NCBI GenBank assembly: GCA_902798425.1
Contig: CADBWR010000003.1
Coordinates: 62,001 to 126,000, forward strand
Length of the DNA stretch: 64,000 bases
Direction: 5' to 3'
Source of the DNA: an uncultured Bacteroidales bacterium
GTDB lineage: Bacteria; Bacteroidota; Bacteroidia; Bacteroidales; Bacteroidaceae
In this document: positions 54,792 through 62,783 of the stretch, piece after piece
How positions within the stretch are numbered: position 1 is the stretch's first letter
Layout of the letters: each line of letters starts with the position of its first letter
Notes under the pieces: model-generated
Told to the model about the DNA's origin: nothing
What the model saw: only the letters and a program-made list of their open reading frames with translations
The model's database searches: none
Program-made: the position numbers and the translations under genes

Positions 54792-55256
54792 TTAATCCAG
54801 TGGAATCTCCGGGTGCTGCACAGCCAGTTCCTTGCCTTCCTGCGAAAGGTAGAACATGTAGAGGATGACGGGCTTGGTACCGCGGTTCTCACCGTGGTGG
54901 ATGGTGTTCACCATCTCTACAACTGCTTCGCCCTCATGAACGGTTTTCTCCTTGCCATCCTGTCCGATGATAGTCAGTTCGCCCTGCACCAAGATACCGT
55001 AGTTCATTACGGGGTGGTGGTGCCATCCCAACTTCTGTCCGGCGGGGAACACATACTTGACGGCTACCAACTCCGGACGGCCCTGGAAATAGTCGGGCAG
55101 TTCTACACCATCCCAGCTCTGACTGGTACGAATCAACTCTGTCTTTTCTACTTCTCCAGCCTTTGCTTCGCTGGCATTAGCCTTTTTACAAGAAGACAGC
55201 ACACTGAGACCGCAGGCGAGGGTGGCGGTCAGCACCACAAGTTTCATATTATTCAT
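54792..55256 (-). CDS. Cupin-domain lipoprotein
   Basis: 154 residues with lipobox LSVLSSC and a KKAN start of the mature part. A single cupin barrel has GWHHHPVMNYGILVQGELTI (first motif, three His), EGEAVVEMVNTIHHGEN (second motif with His) and a final strand VILYMFYLSQEG. The cluster of His residues would bind a metal such as Mn, Ni or Fe. The substrate is unknown; small secreted cupins may act on sugars or as binding proteins. The -7 box TACCTTTG at 55327-55334 serves this gene, and no TGTnnCA operator is present there. The ATG at 55247 is an alternative start. Confidence 0.8.
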   Translation of the reverse strand: MNNMKLVVLTATLACGLSVLSSCKKANASEAKAGEVEKTELIRTSQSWDGVELPDYFQGRPELVAVKYVFPAGQKLGWHHHPVMNYGILVQGELTIIGQDGKEKTVHEGEAVVEMVNTIHHGENRGTKPVILYMFYLSQEGKELAVQHPEIPLD

Positions 55257-55326
55257 TTTCTTCTATGTTGGTTTGTTAAGCAATACTTTAGCAACCAGTT
55301 TTGCAGGTACTTACTGCAATTTGCTG

Positions 55327-55334
55327 CAAAGGTA
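55327..55334 (-). promoter_or_regulatory. -7 promoter box of the cupin gene
   Basis: TACCTTTG on the minus strand, 71 bp before the start codon. No clear -33 TTTG or xylan operator is seen upstream. It serves as an internal negative control for the operator pattern. Confidence 0.6.
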
Positions 55335-55396
55335 CAAACTTTTTTTTAATATCACTTAGTAAAAGCAAAAAAATCTCATATAGTCCCTTTTGCTAC

Positions 55397-55454
55397 GAGA
55401 TAGGCTGAGCCACTTGCGAGATAGGCTGAGCCAGTTACAGGACAGCCTGAGCCA
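55397..55454. repeat. Three tandem repeats with 21-bp period (GAGATAGGCTGAGCCA)
   Basis: Copies are at 55397-55412 and 55418-55433 (identical) and 55439-55454 (AGGACAGCCTGAGCCA, 12/16 identical), separated by 5-bp spacers. They lie in the 508-bp gap 55257-55765 upstream of the cupin promoter. The rest of that gap (55510-55680) holds several scattered copies of CTCCAC/GTGGAG in both orientations and no convincing gene. Confidence 0.8.
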
Positions 55455-55704
55455 GCTGCGTATACAGCTGTGCTGATGAGCTGATTAGCGAAAATGGATG
55501 GAAATCGCGAAAAACGTCACCACTCCACCCAATCTCCTGAAATCCCGATATACAAAGGCTTTGCGCTGTGTGGAGTGTTGTTCCAAGACTCCACCAACAC
55601 TCCCCCTACACTCCACACACTTGAAACCCCTCTACAGAAAGGCATTCCGAGGGATTTAGGTGGAGTGTGGTGTCTTAGACGAAATCCGCAGCTCTTGAAA
55701 CAAC

Positions 55705-55739
55705 AAAGAAAAAGGTGGAAATCGTTCGATTCCCACCTT
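55705..55739 (-). terminator. Rho-independent terminator of the beta-barrel gene at 55766
   Basis: On the minus strand a 13-bp stem (AAGGTGGGAATCG pairing with CGATTTCCACCTT, one G-T pair) is followed by TTTTTCTTTG (55705-55713 on the plus strand as A-rich). It lies 26 bp after the stop. Confidence 0.88.
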
Positions 55740-55765
55740 CTTGTTATAGTATGCTAACGAGTTGC

Positions 55766-56350
55766 TTAGAAGAAGTAAGCCAAAGAGATCTGCCAAGCAT
55801 TGAACTTGGCATCAGCGACCTGCTTGACAGTGGAGCTGACACTCTCAAACTCACCAGTTGTACCCAGAGCAATGTTGTAGTTCAGCTTGGCCTGCAGCTT
55901 GCTCAGGATGGTAGCACCGATACCGATGTTGGCACTGAAGTTAGATGATTTTAGTGTCCAGTCGCCTACACCATAGTTCTTGTCACCACCCAGCTTGAAG
56001 CCGAACTGAGGACCTGCAAAGGCGAAGATCTCAGCCATAGAGCCCAGACCGAATCCGTAACGGAGGTTGATGGGAACTTGGATGGATTGTGACTTGATGG
56101 TTTCATCGCCAGCCTTACCCTCGCGCTGGTCATAAAGAGCTGAAGCATCAATGCCCAGACCTACAATAGGAAGGGAGAACTTGATAGTAGGACCAACAAA
56201 GAAACCTGTACGGCTATTGACAGAACTGGGAGCATCCTTAACGGATACATTTGACATGTTCAGACCAGCCTGGATACCCCAGCTAAACTGTGCCTTTGAT
56301 GGCATTGCGAAGGCAACAGCCATGAGCACTAAAGCAAATAATTTTTTCAT
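55766..56350 (-). CDS. Porin-family outer-membrane beta-barrel protein
   Basis: 194 residues with a signal peptide (LVLMAVAFAMPSKAQ). Eight-stranded barrel pattern (PF13568-like): FSWGIQAGLNMSNVSV, TGFFVGPTIKFSL, LGIDASALYDQRE, SIQVPINLRYGFG, AEIFAFAGPQFGFKLGG, ANIGIGATIL, LQAKLNYNIALG and NAWQISLAYFF with a C-terminal Phe, as for BAM-inserted proteins. Abundant small barrels like this are common in Bacteroidales with unknown roles. It is a single-gene unit with its own promoter (-7 TACTTTTG at 56391-56398, -33 TTG near 56419) and terminator. Confidence 0.85.
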   Translation of the reverse strand: MKKLFALVLMAVAFAMPSKAQFSWGIQAGLNMSNVSVKDAPSSVNSRTGFFVGPTIKFSLPIVGLGIDASALYDQREGKAGDETIKSQSIQVPINLRYGFGLGSMAEIFAFAGPQFGFKLGGDKNYGVGDWTLKSSNFSANIGIGATILSKLQAKLNYNIALGTTGEFESVSSTVKQVADAKFNAWQISLAYFF

Positions 56351-56390
56351 AATCAGTTGTTTTTATTTGGTTTTAAATTGTATCTGGGGA

Positions 56391-56424
56391 CAAAAGTAAG
56401 GAATAATTCTGATATTTCCAACAA
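56391..56424 (-). promoter_or_regulatory. Promoter of the small beta-barrel gene
   Basis: TACTTTTG (-7 box, minus strand) is at 56391-56398 and TTGTTG (-33) at 56419-56424, about 20 bp apart. It is about 40 bp from the start codon. No xylan operator. Confidence 0.65.
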
Positions 56425-56437
56425 TTTTGCCATTTTT

Positions 56438-57490
56438 TTAATGGCGCTGGCGGCGTACCGACATGCGGGCAGTGCCTGATGAAGCAGAAGAGGACTTGGC
56501 GGGCTTAGACTTCTTGACTCTGGCAGAACTGCTGCGGGCAGTACCCTTGCTCTTTGCCTTCTTGGCTGCCTTGAGTTCGCGCGGATCCAGCTTGGCAATA
56601 GAGTCGAGCGAGTCCTTGCGGTGCTTGTCGCCAAAGATGTTCTCCTCGAAGGCCTTCAGTTCTGCTTCGATACGTTTCTGTTCGGCAGTCAGCTTGGTGG
56701 TGTCGCCTTCGCAGATTTGTGCCAGCGTCTTGCCCAACATGTTATTGGTCTTATAGATGGTGCCCTCGTAGCGGTTCAGCGTGAAGTAGTCGTCCATTGA
56801 CATGGTGGCAGCATTGTTGAGGTTGCTGGTCATCACGGTCTGACGGCTGAGGAATGGTTCCAAGTCGCTATACTTCACCCAGAACAGGGGGTACTTAGAA
56901 GCTTCTCCGCCAAAGTCGTCTTCACGCAGCATGACAGGGCAGAGACTCAACACCTTACGATGGAACGACGAGTTGGCCTGGTCGTAGTAGGCGCTCTCCT
57001 TCAGATAGTAGAGCTTGACTTCGGCCGATGGAATGTCGCTGTTCTCCACGCGCAACTTGCCATCCTTTTCTTCATAGAAGATATGATAGTTGTCGAGCAC
57101 CGTCTTCATCTGTACGCGTGCTGAGTCTGAGAACGACTCGTTGCCGTCCAGTCGGTATTCATAGACGGGGATGTAGTTGTTTAGTGCCAACTTGAAGATA
57201 TAGGTAAACAGGTTCACCTCGCGGTCCATGGGTTCTACGGGATAGTAGAGTCCGCCATTGGCATCCTTGCTGAGGTCTATCTCGCGATAGATGTCACGGC
57301 GCCAAACGACATCCTCCGGCATATCGATTGCCGTGGGGAACATCAGACGCGCACGCATCGACATACCCTGACTCTGCGACTGCTTCTGACCGGCCTTCTG
57401 CTGTGTCTGTTGCTGGCGACGAGCCTTGGGCTGAGCCATAGTGCCTCCAGCTATCAGCGTTATCATCAATAAGAACAATACTCTTTTCAT
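56438..57490 (-). CDS. gldN: Type IX secretion system protein GldN/PorN
   Basis: 350 residues from the ATG at 57488-57490 (MKRVLFLLMITLIAGGTMAQ signal peptide); the frame extends back to 57538 but overlaps gldM. The GldN core has RDIYREIDLSKDANGGLYYPVEP, NLFTYIFKLALNNYIPVYEYRLDG, VKLYYLKESAYYDQANSSF and NRYEGTIYKTNNMLGKTL. In T9SS the protein forms periplasmic rings with the lipoprotein GldK under the outer membrane. The C-terminus is an extended Lys/Ser/Ala-rich tail (about 300-350, KAAKKAKSKGTARSSS). Last gene of porP-gldK-gldL-gldM-gldN, 37 bp after gldM. Confidence 0.93.
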   Translation of the reverse strand: MKRVLFLLMITLIAGGTMAQPKARRQQQTQQKAGQKQSQSQGMSMRARLMFPTAIDMPEDVVWRRDIYREIDLSKDANGGLYYPVEPMDREVNLFTYIFKLALNNYIPVYEYRLDGNESFSDSARVQMKTVLDNYHIFYEEKDGKLRVENSDIPSAEVKLYYLKESAYYDQANSSFHRKVLSLCPVMLREDDFGGEASKYPLFWVKYSDLEPFLSRQTVMTSNLNNAATMSMDDYFTLNRYEGTIYKTNNMLGKTLAQICEGDTTKLTAEQKRIEAELKAFEENIFGDKHRKDSLDSIAKLDPRELKAAKKAKSKGTARSSSARVKKSKPAKSSSASSGTARMSVRRQRH

Positions 57491-57527
57491 ATCGTAATAT
57501 ATTCGTTTAATTCGTGAAATTCGTGGT

Positions 57528-59093
57528 TCACTTAACAATCACCTCCATAGACGCATTCAGCTTACGGGGTATGCCGTCAGGACCGATGGCGTTGACACGT
57601 GAGATATAGAAACGGCGGTTGCGCTGAAGCTTGCGGAAGGTCTCCTTCTGGCGTGCTGAGAAGCTGGCACCATCGCTGACCATCGGAACGGCATTACCCA
57701 TGTTGTCGAAGAAGACGGTCTCAAACGACTGTACCTTGAAGGCAATGTCGAGGATGCCGTCGTCGATGGCAGCACCAATGCCGTCGACAGCCATCAGCTG
57801 AGCCTTGGACAGTCCGCCACCTTTATAACGTATGGGCGAACCACTCTCGTCCTTCATAGCAATGTATGGGGTGGGATCGGGCAGACGGCGCACGCGGAAC
57901 GTGAACTGGCCCATCTGCTGTGCACGGCCCGTATTGGTAGAGGTCACCGTAATCGTTACGTTCTGGCCTACAGCCGTAGGACGGGCAATGTAGCGACCAG
58001 GACCTACAGGTTGCAGCGTGCCTCCCGTCATTGTGGCCTGTACCTTGTTGACAGGTACGCCAGGAACTGATACGCTCAGCGGGTTCGAGTAACCTGCATA
58101 GAGCACGTTCATCAGGTCGGCGCTGACCGTTGCCGACGGGTCTACTACCGTATATTTCTGTTCAAAGTCGCGCTTGATGATTTCTCCGTTGCCATTCACC
58201 ATTTGGATGTGTCCGGAGAGGGTGAAGTCACCTGTGCGACTGGTTATCGTCTCATAGATGCCACCAGGCAGGTTAACCATTTTGTCGCCAATGAATATCT
58301 GGGGCACCTGTGTGGTGTCGACAGCAGCCATCACGATGTGCGCAGAGAACTTGTCGCCACGCACAATGGTCTGTGAGTTCGGAATTACGAAGGCGTTCAG
58401 CGCGTTGACGCGGATATCCTTGACATCGATGTTGCTGACCAGCGTGTGCAGCACCTCACCTTCTGCATAGCGCACGTCGTTCTGCAGCTTGGACAGTAGC
58501 GTGACAGCGGCAGCGGCAGGCATGGACTCGAACATATACTCCTGCCAGTTCTTGCCCAGCGACTGTTCGCCCTTTGGAATCTCGGTAGTCAGGTTTGATG
58601 CTATCATCTGCTTCTGATGGTAGTCATTAACCATGGTGAGCATCTTCGCACGATAGTTGTTGATGGCGTCGTAAAGCTCCTTGCCACGACCACGGCTGGG
58701 CGACAGCATCACCTGATTGGCAGCCTCCAGGTCTTCCTTGTTGCGCAGGTTGCGCGGATCGCCATTCTTGCCATCAGCCTCTATGGCGATAGCTTCCTTC
58801 AGTTCCTCGGCCAATTTGTAGAGCTTGTTACTCATCTCCTTGACCTGTTGCGACTTGTCGTACCACTGCTGAACCTTCTGCGGGTTCTTCTTCATCTGTT
58901 CGGCAAAGTCGTCGTATATAGCCTGGTTCTCCTTGGTAGCGTTCATCGTGGTGCGCTTCAGGCTCTCCTCAACAATAGAGAAGCCGTTGAGCACCTCGTT
59001 AGAGACGTTCAGTGCCAGCATCGCCATCAGTACGACGTACATCAGGTTAATCATCTTCTGGCGCGGAGAAACCGGTCTTTTCTTGATTGCCAT
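57528..59093 (-). CDS. gldM: Type IX secretion system motor protein GldM/PorM
   Basis: 521 residues. A short cytoplasmic N-terminus (MAIKKRPVSPRQKMINLMYVVLMAMLALNVSNEVLNGF) contains the single membrane helix characteristic of GldM. A long periplasmic part follows, with a helical D1 domain (about 40-220; QWYDKSQQVKEMSNKLYKLAEELKE) and later beta-domains (NSQTIVRGDKFSAHIVMAAVDTT, GGTLQPVGPGRYIARP). GldM spans the periplasm and transmits rotation from the GldL-GldM inner-membrane motor to the GldK/GldN ring. It begins 17 bp after gldL, and a heptad array lies at this junction. Confidence 0.95.
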   Translation of the reverse strand: MAIKKRPVSPRQKMINLMYVVLMAMLALNVSNEVLNGFSIVEESLKRTTMNATKENQAIYDDFAEQMKKNPQKVQQWYDKSQQVKEMSNKLYKLAEELKEAIAIEADGKNGDPRNLRNKEDLEAANQVMLSPSRGRGKELYDAINNYRAKMLTMVNDYHQKQMIASNLTTEIPKGEQSLGKNWQEYMFESMPAAAAVTLLSKLQNDVRYAEGEVLHTLVSNIDVKDIRVNALNAFVIPNSQTIVRGDKFSAHIVMAAVDTTQVPQIFIGDKMVNLPGGIYETITSRTGDFTLSGHIQMVNGNGEIIKRDFEQKYTVVDPSATVSADLMNVLYAGYSNPLSVSVPGVPVNKVQATMTGGTLQPVGPGRYIARPTAVGQNVTITVTSTNTGRAQQMGQFTFRVRRLPDPTPYIAMKDESGSPIRYKGGGLSKAQLMAVDGIGAAIDDGILDIAFKVQSFETVFFDNMGNAVPMVSDGASFSARQKETFRKLQRNRRFYISRVNAIGPDGIPRKLNASMEVIVK

Positions 59094-59094
59094 A

Positions 59095-59129
59095 TCTTAC
59101 CTCTTACTTCTTACATCTGACTTCTCACC
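59095..59129. repeat. Heptanucleotide array at the gldL/gldM junction (TCTTACC type)
   Basis: Five clean units: TCTTACC, TCTTACT, TCTTACA, TCTGACT, TCTCACC. They cover the last codons of gldL and the gap before gldM. Confidence 0.78.
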
Positions 59130-59977
59130 TGCATAGCCTCAATCATGCGAGCATAGATCTTGTTCAGCTCGACAATCTGCTCAGCCATGTGGCGTGTCTG
59201 CTCATTGATTTCGTCGATGGTGCTAATCTGGGCACTGGCACTCTTCAGCTGCATCTCGTAGACGCGGCTAATGCCTGTCAGTGTGCGGTTCAGATTCTCC
59301 ATCTCCTCGGAGTCGCGTGTCAGACGCTGGCTTTGGGCAGAAACCTCAGCGAGCATCTCGGTCAGACGGTTCAGTTCGTCAATATAGTTAGAGGTGGCCT
59401 CCTTCATCTCTTCGCCCATGGTGGGAACAGCCTCAGCGGGAGAGCCGCCGACTACCGTACCGCCACAGCCGACTACCGTACCGCCACCTACAACGCCACC
59501 GGCAAAGCTGATGGCACCGCCTTGAGTGTGGTCAGCACCGCCTTGAGTGTGGTCAGCAGTTTCGCTGCTGACATCAGCACCGCTTACTACGCCACCGCCG
59601 CCACCATTAATAACGATGGTACCGCCACCAGCAACACCACCAGCTACTACTGCTGCACCCTGTACGGCATTGCCAAGGCTGACAGTGGGAGCACCCGCTG
59701 CGCCCTCCTCTTCCATGTGGATATCGAGATCCATACCGTCGGTCGTCTTATCGAAGGGACGGTCGAAGGCTGAGATAAAGAATACGAAGACCTCCGTACC
59801 CATTCCTAAGAACAGGAAGAAGTTAGCACCTGGCAGGTGGGTCAGTTTGAACAGCGTACCCAAGATAACGATAGAGGCACCCCACGAATAGGCATAGTTC
59901 AGAAAGGTCTGTCCTGCCACGCTGTCCATCCACTTCTGTAAGCGGTAGACGAAATTGAATTTACTGTATACGGTCAT
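59111..59977 (-). CDS. gldL: Type IX secretion system motor protein GldL/PorL with Gly-rich insert
   Basis: 288 residues. Two membrane helices lie near the N-terminus (FLNYAYSWGASIVILGTLF and ANFFLFLGMGTEVFVFFISAF). The second holds Glu62, matching the conserved proton-channel glutamate. DRPFDKT and a coiled-coil C-terminal half follow (MKEATSNYIDELNRLTEMLAEVSAQ...RDSEEMENLNRTLTGISRVYEMQL). Between them (about residues 95-175) is a Gly/Val-rich low-complexity region, partly built from two tandem 21-bp duplications. The start overlaps the gldK stop as TAATG. The protein powers T9SS through the proton gradient together with GldM. Confidence 0.94.
   Translation of the reverse strand: MTVYSKFNFVYRLQKWMDSVAGQTFLNYAYSWGASIVILGTLFKLTHLPGANFFLFLGMGTEVFVFFISAFDRPFDKTTDGMDLDIHMEEEGAAGAPTVSLGNAVQGAAVVAGGVAGGGTIVINGGGGGVVSGADVSSETADHTQGGADHTQGGAISFAGGVVGGGTVVGCGGTVVGGSPAEAVPTMGEEMKEATSNYIDELNRLTEMLAEVSAQSQRLTRDSEEMENLNRTLTGISRVYEMQLKSASAQISTIDEINEQTRHMAEQIVELNKIYARMIEAMQVRSQM
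59447..59488. repeat. Tandem 21-bp duplication in gldL (1)
   Basis: GCCGACTACCGTACCGCCAC(A/C) occurs at 59447-59467 and 59468-59488. It encodes a 7-residue repeat of the VVG(G/C)GGT kind. Confidence 0.85.
59515..59556. repeat. Tandem 21-bp duplication in gldL (2)
   Basis: An exact 21-bp unit beginning CACCGCCTTGAGTG occurs twice in a row (59515-59535, 59536-59556). It encodes ADHTQGG twice. Confidence 0.9.
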
Positions 59978-61425
59978 TACTTCTTTCCTTTCTTTACTTT
60001 AATCTTGTCACTTGTGGTGTTGGCCAGCGAGCGCACACAGCGGAAACCGATGTATGAACGGGGCTGGTTCTGATATTCGTATGAACGCCATGCGGAGCGG
60101 ATGTAGCTCTCGGGGTCTTTCCATGAGCCACCGCGCACTGACTTCTTCTTCAGACGGTAGGGGTCTTCCTTGGCTGCATTGTAGCGCAACTGCGGGTTGA
60201 TGTCGTTCATAGCCTCTACACCTGCCTCGGTATAGATGGTCGAACACCACTCAGCTACGTTACCCGCCATGTCATACAAGCCATTGCTGTTGGAGCTATA
60301 GATACCTGTACGACTGGTTATCAGGTTGCCGTCCTTGGTATAGTTACCATTGTCGGGCTTGAAGTTGGCAAAGAAGCAGCCATTGCCGCTGACTACGTCC
60401 TGATTGTCCCACGGGAACTCGTTCTGGTCCTTGCCGCGGGCAGCATACTCCCACTCAGCCTCTGTCGGCAGGCGGTAGCGCTGTACGTAGCGTGCTGCTG
60501 CACCCAGTCCGCGCAACAGATACTCTGTGCGCCAGGCACAGAAAGCGTTGGCCTGTTCCCATGTCACACCCACTACAGGGTAGTCGTTGTAAGCAGCATT
60601 GGAGAAGTAGTAGCGCATGTAGCTCTCGTTCTCTGCATTGGGGAAGTCGTTGACCCAGCAGGTGGTGTCAGGATAGATATTAATGATATAGGTGTTGAGG
60701 AAGTCCCAGGCACCAGTGTACTGGCGGTTGATGGTCTCGCGGACTATCTGACCTTCGTCATTGATGTAGGCAGTGTCCTTGGAAATCCATATCTGCTCGT
60801 TGGGATTCTCGCGAATGTCGGTATTCAGCACGCGCTCGGCATGTGTTGTGCGGTATTTGCGCTTGGCAGCTTCCGTGTAGTCATAGATTTCGTAGCGATA
60901 GTTCATCTGACGCCAGTCCAGCATTTTCTCGCCTGTTACGGGATTAATGACGTACAAGCTCTCAATGGCACGCTGCTCGTCCTCGTTAGGCTTGCGTGGC
61001 AGAGGCTTCTTCCAGTTGAGGTAGGGCTTTACGGGGTCGCCGTTCTTGTCTTCCTCAATCTTGTAGGTCTCGTCACCACCATAGGCGGGGTCAGCCAGGC
61101 GCTCACGCAGAATACTGTCGCGTACATAGTTGACAAACTGACGATACATGGAGTTAGTAACCTCACGTTCGTCCATCCAGAAACCCTCGACAGAGATGTC
61201 GCGTACGGGAGTCTGCTTGCCCCATAGGGAGTCTTGCTTGTCGATACCCATGCGCAGATGACCTCTCTTGATAAGTGTCATACCGTAAGGAGCGGGTTCG
61301 CTGAAGGCACGGCCGCTCACACCAGTCACTTCGCCACCTGCTGACGATGCCATCTTACTGCCGAAGCAGCCAGACAACAGAATCACCATGGTGGTGCTCA
61401 GTGCTATACTCAGTAATTTTTTCAT
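59977..61425 (-). CDS. gldK: Type IX secretion system lipoprotein GldK/PorK
   Basis: 482 residues with lipobox VILLSGC (Cys20). The family fold is formylglycine-generating-enzyme-like: MTLIKRGHLRMGIDKQDSLWG, SVEGFWMDEREVTNSMYRQFVNYV, PVVGVTWEQANAFCAWRTEYLLR, RYRLPTEAEWEYAARGKDQNEFPW, GLYDMAGNVAEWCSTIY, SVRGGSWKDPESYIRSAWRSYE and IGFRCVRS. GldK is an outer-membrane lipoprotein forming the T9SS periplasmic ring with GldN and is not itself an enzyme. It follows porP by 28 bp and overlaps gldL by one base. Confidence 0.95.
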   Translation of the reverse strand: MKKLLSIALSTTMVILLSGCFGSKMASSAGGEVTGVSGRAFSEPAPYGMTLIKRGHLRMGIDKQDSLWGKQTPVRDISVEGFWMDEREVTNSMYRQFVNYVRDSILRERLADPAYGGDETYKIEEDKNGDPVKPYLNWKKPLPRKPNEDEQRAIESLYVINPVTGEKMLDWRQMNYRYEIYDYTEAAKRKYRTTHAERVLNTDIRENPNEQIWISKDTAYINDEGQIVRETINRQYTGAWDFLNTYIINIYPDTTCWVNDFPNAENESYMRYYFSNAAYNDYPVVGVTWEQANAFCAWRTEYLLRGLGAAARYVQRYRLPTEAEWEYAARGKDQNEFPWDNQDVVSGNGCFFANFKPDNGNYTKDGNLITSRTGIYSSNSNGLYDMAGNVAEWCSTIYTEAGVEAMNDINPQLRYNAAKEDPYRLKKKSVRGGSWKDPESYIRSAWRSYEYQNQPRSYIGFRCVRSLANTTSDKIKVKKGKK

Positions 61426-61427
61426 AT

Positions 61428-61455
61428 CTCAATTCTCAATTATCTATTCTCAATT
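61428..61455. repeat. Heptanucleotide array at the porP/gldK junction (CTCAATT type)
   Basis: Units CTCAATT, CTCAATT, ATCTATT, CTCAATT fill almost the whole gap between the porP stop and the gldK start. Confidence 0.75.
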
Positions 61456-62392
61456 AAAGAATGCGTACGCTCTGATGGCGGTTACGTCCCTTCTTTTGGA
61501 AGTTCAGATCCGTCTGGTAACCCACAAACAGCTCGTGAGAGCCATTGCCAATCTTCAGTACCGAGGTGTAGACCTCGTAGCTGTAGCCGATAATGATGCC
61601 GTGGAAGAATCCGCCGATATATCCTGTCACGGAGTTAGATGGGCTGTAGCCCACTCCGACATACATCATCTTCTGCTCATGCGTGTACTTCAGACGTGTC
61701 GTCACGTTGACGCGGTGGCTAGTACCATCGGTATGTGCCAACACGGAGGGGTGTATTGACAATAACGGATGACGTAGCCGAATATTGTATCCAGCCGTTA
61801 AATAATATGTTCTGGCAATGTCGATAATGGAACGGTCACCCAGTTCTATGGAAGGTGCCGTAGCGTGTAGGACGGACAGTCCGGCATACCACGGACCATG
61901 GGTGTAGTACAATCCGGCAGACAGGTCTATGGCTACCCCATTGACGTCAGTCTTGCTGAATGCCGGGTCGTTGCTGTTCTCCAAGTCAAGGCCGCTGCCC
62001 TTGAACTTCTCACTCAGAATGCCGCCCTGCAGACCAATGCTCAGCATGCCACCCAGCAGAGACTGCTTATAAGCATACTGTGCCACCAATCGCTGGTGTG
62101 AGAACAGTCCTATCTGGTCGTTTACCAGTTGCAGGCCCACACCATGGTAGTGGTTCAAGAAATAAAGGGGCATGTCGGCGGCAAAGTGCATGGTGCGTGG
62201 TGCATTCTCGAAACCTGTCAGCGTCATGGCATAGGCTCCTGTAACGTTCAGCTTCGACTGCTTGCCAATAGCTGCAGGGTTATACGACGGCTCCATCGCC
62301 CAGTAGTGAGCGAAGGATGGCTCTTGTTGGGCCATAACACATGTGGCTGACAACAACAGCAAGACAAATATCGTTATTTTCTGCTTAAGCAC
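61454..62392 (-). CDS. porP: Type IX secretion system outer-membrane protein PorP/SprF
   Basis: 312 residues with a signal peptide (FVLLLLSATCVMAQQ). The PorP/SprF family opening (EPSFAHYWAMEPSYNPAAIGK, then LNVTGAYAMTLTGFENAP) is followed by repeated beta-strands (HGVGLQLVNDQIGLFSHQRLVAQYAYK, LSIGLQGGILSEKFKG, DLSAGLYYTHGPWYAGLSVLH, MYVGVGYSPSNSVTGYIGGFFHGIIIGYSYEV). It ends with FVGYQTDLNFQKKGRNRHQSVRIL. The protein is an outer-membrane T9SS component linked to substrate handling. First gene of the five-gene T9SS operon. Confidence 0.93.
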   Translation of the reverse strand: MLKQKITIFVLLLLSATCVMAQQEPSFAHYWAMEPSYNPAAIGKQSKLNVTGAYAMTLTGFENAPRTMHFAADMPLYFLNHYHGVGLQLVNDQIGLFSHQRLVAQYAYKQSLLGGMLSIGLQGGILSEKFKGSGLDLENSNDPAFSKTDVNGVAIDLSAGLYYTHGPWYAGLSVLHATAPSIELGDRSIIDIARTYYLTAGYNIRLRHPLLSIHPSVLAHTDGTSHRVNVTTRLKYTHEQKMMYVGVGYSPSNSVTGYIGGFFHGIIIGYSYEVYTSVLKIGNGSHELFVGYQTDLNFQKKGRNRHQSVRIL

Positions 62393-62589
62393 GTAGTTAA
62401 TAACGACATCTACACCTTATTTATTGTATTGGAAGAGATAAAAACACCCGAGAAGCGAGGAGCTGTTTCCGATTTCTTTACACTAGATCAAAATGAATCT
62501 TAAATCAGCAATTCTTGTTCCCCTAATCAGCCATTTTCATCGTCGTATTAGGCCTGTTCATCGCCCAAACTAGCTTTTTCACTTCGTGC

Positions 62590-62646
62590 GACGGCCGTCG
62601 CAAATATATTCGATGGCCGTCGCAGATATTTTTGATGGCCGTCGTA
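62590..62646. repeat. Three tandem repeats with 22-bp period (GATGGCCGTCGCA)
   Basis: Unit starts are at 62590 (GACGGCCGTCGCA), 62612 (GATGGCCGTCGCA) and 62634 (GATGGCCGTCGTA), with A/T-rich spacers. The first unit is centred on the perfect palindrome GCGACGGCCGTCGC (62589-62602). They lie in the 391-bp gap between porP and the abiE pair. Apart from these repeats and the abiE promoter, I see nothing else there. Confidence 0.82.
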
Positions 62647-62722
62647 CAATGCAAGACAGCGTGACTGAATGATAAGAAAGAAGTAGTTGGACGACAAAGT
62701 AAGCTATAAAAATAAGAATTAT

Positions 62723-62775
62723 CGTACAAAAAATAAAGAATTATTTGGTTTTCTGTACGAGAATCCGTATATTTG
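62723..62775 (+). promoter_or_regulatory. Promoter and inverted-repeat operator of the abiE-like pair
   Basis: -33 TTTG is at 62744-62747, then 20 bp, then -7 TATATTTG at 62768-62775; this is a consensus Bacteroidetes promoter. It is straddled by an inverted repeat, CGTACAAAAAA (62723-62733) and TTTTCTGTACG (62749-62759), with one mismatch. AbiEi proteins are known to repress their own promoter through inverted repeats. Confidence 0.72.
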
Positions 62776-62783
62776 CACCCGAA

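Noticed and set aside
55397-55454. CRISPR array
   Set aside because: Three units with 5-bp spacers and a 21-bp period are far too short for CRISPR repeats and spacers; no cas genes present. The same reasoning excludes the 22964 and 62590 triplets.
55494-55757. 87-codon plus-strand frame in the repeat-rich spacer
   Set aside because: It overlaps the terminator of the 55766 gene and consists of CTCCAC-word DNA; no family resemblance.
59087-59773. 228-codon plus-strand frame with TATADYRTATYNATG-like repeats
   Set aside because: Its repeats are the complement of the Gly-rich linker of gldL; no start context or family match.
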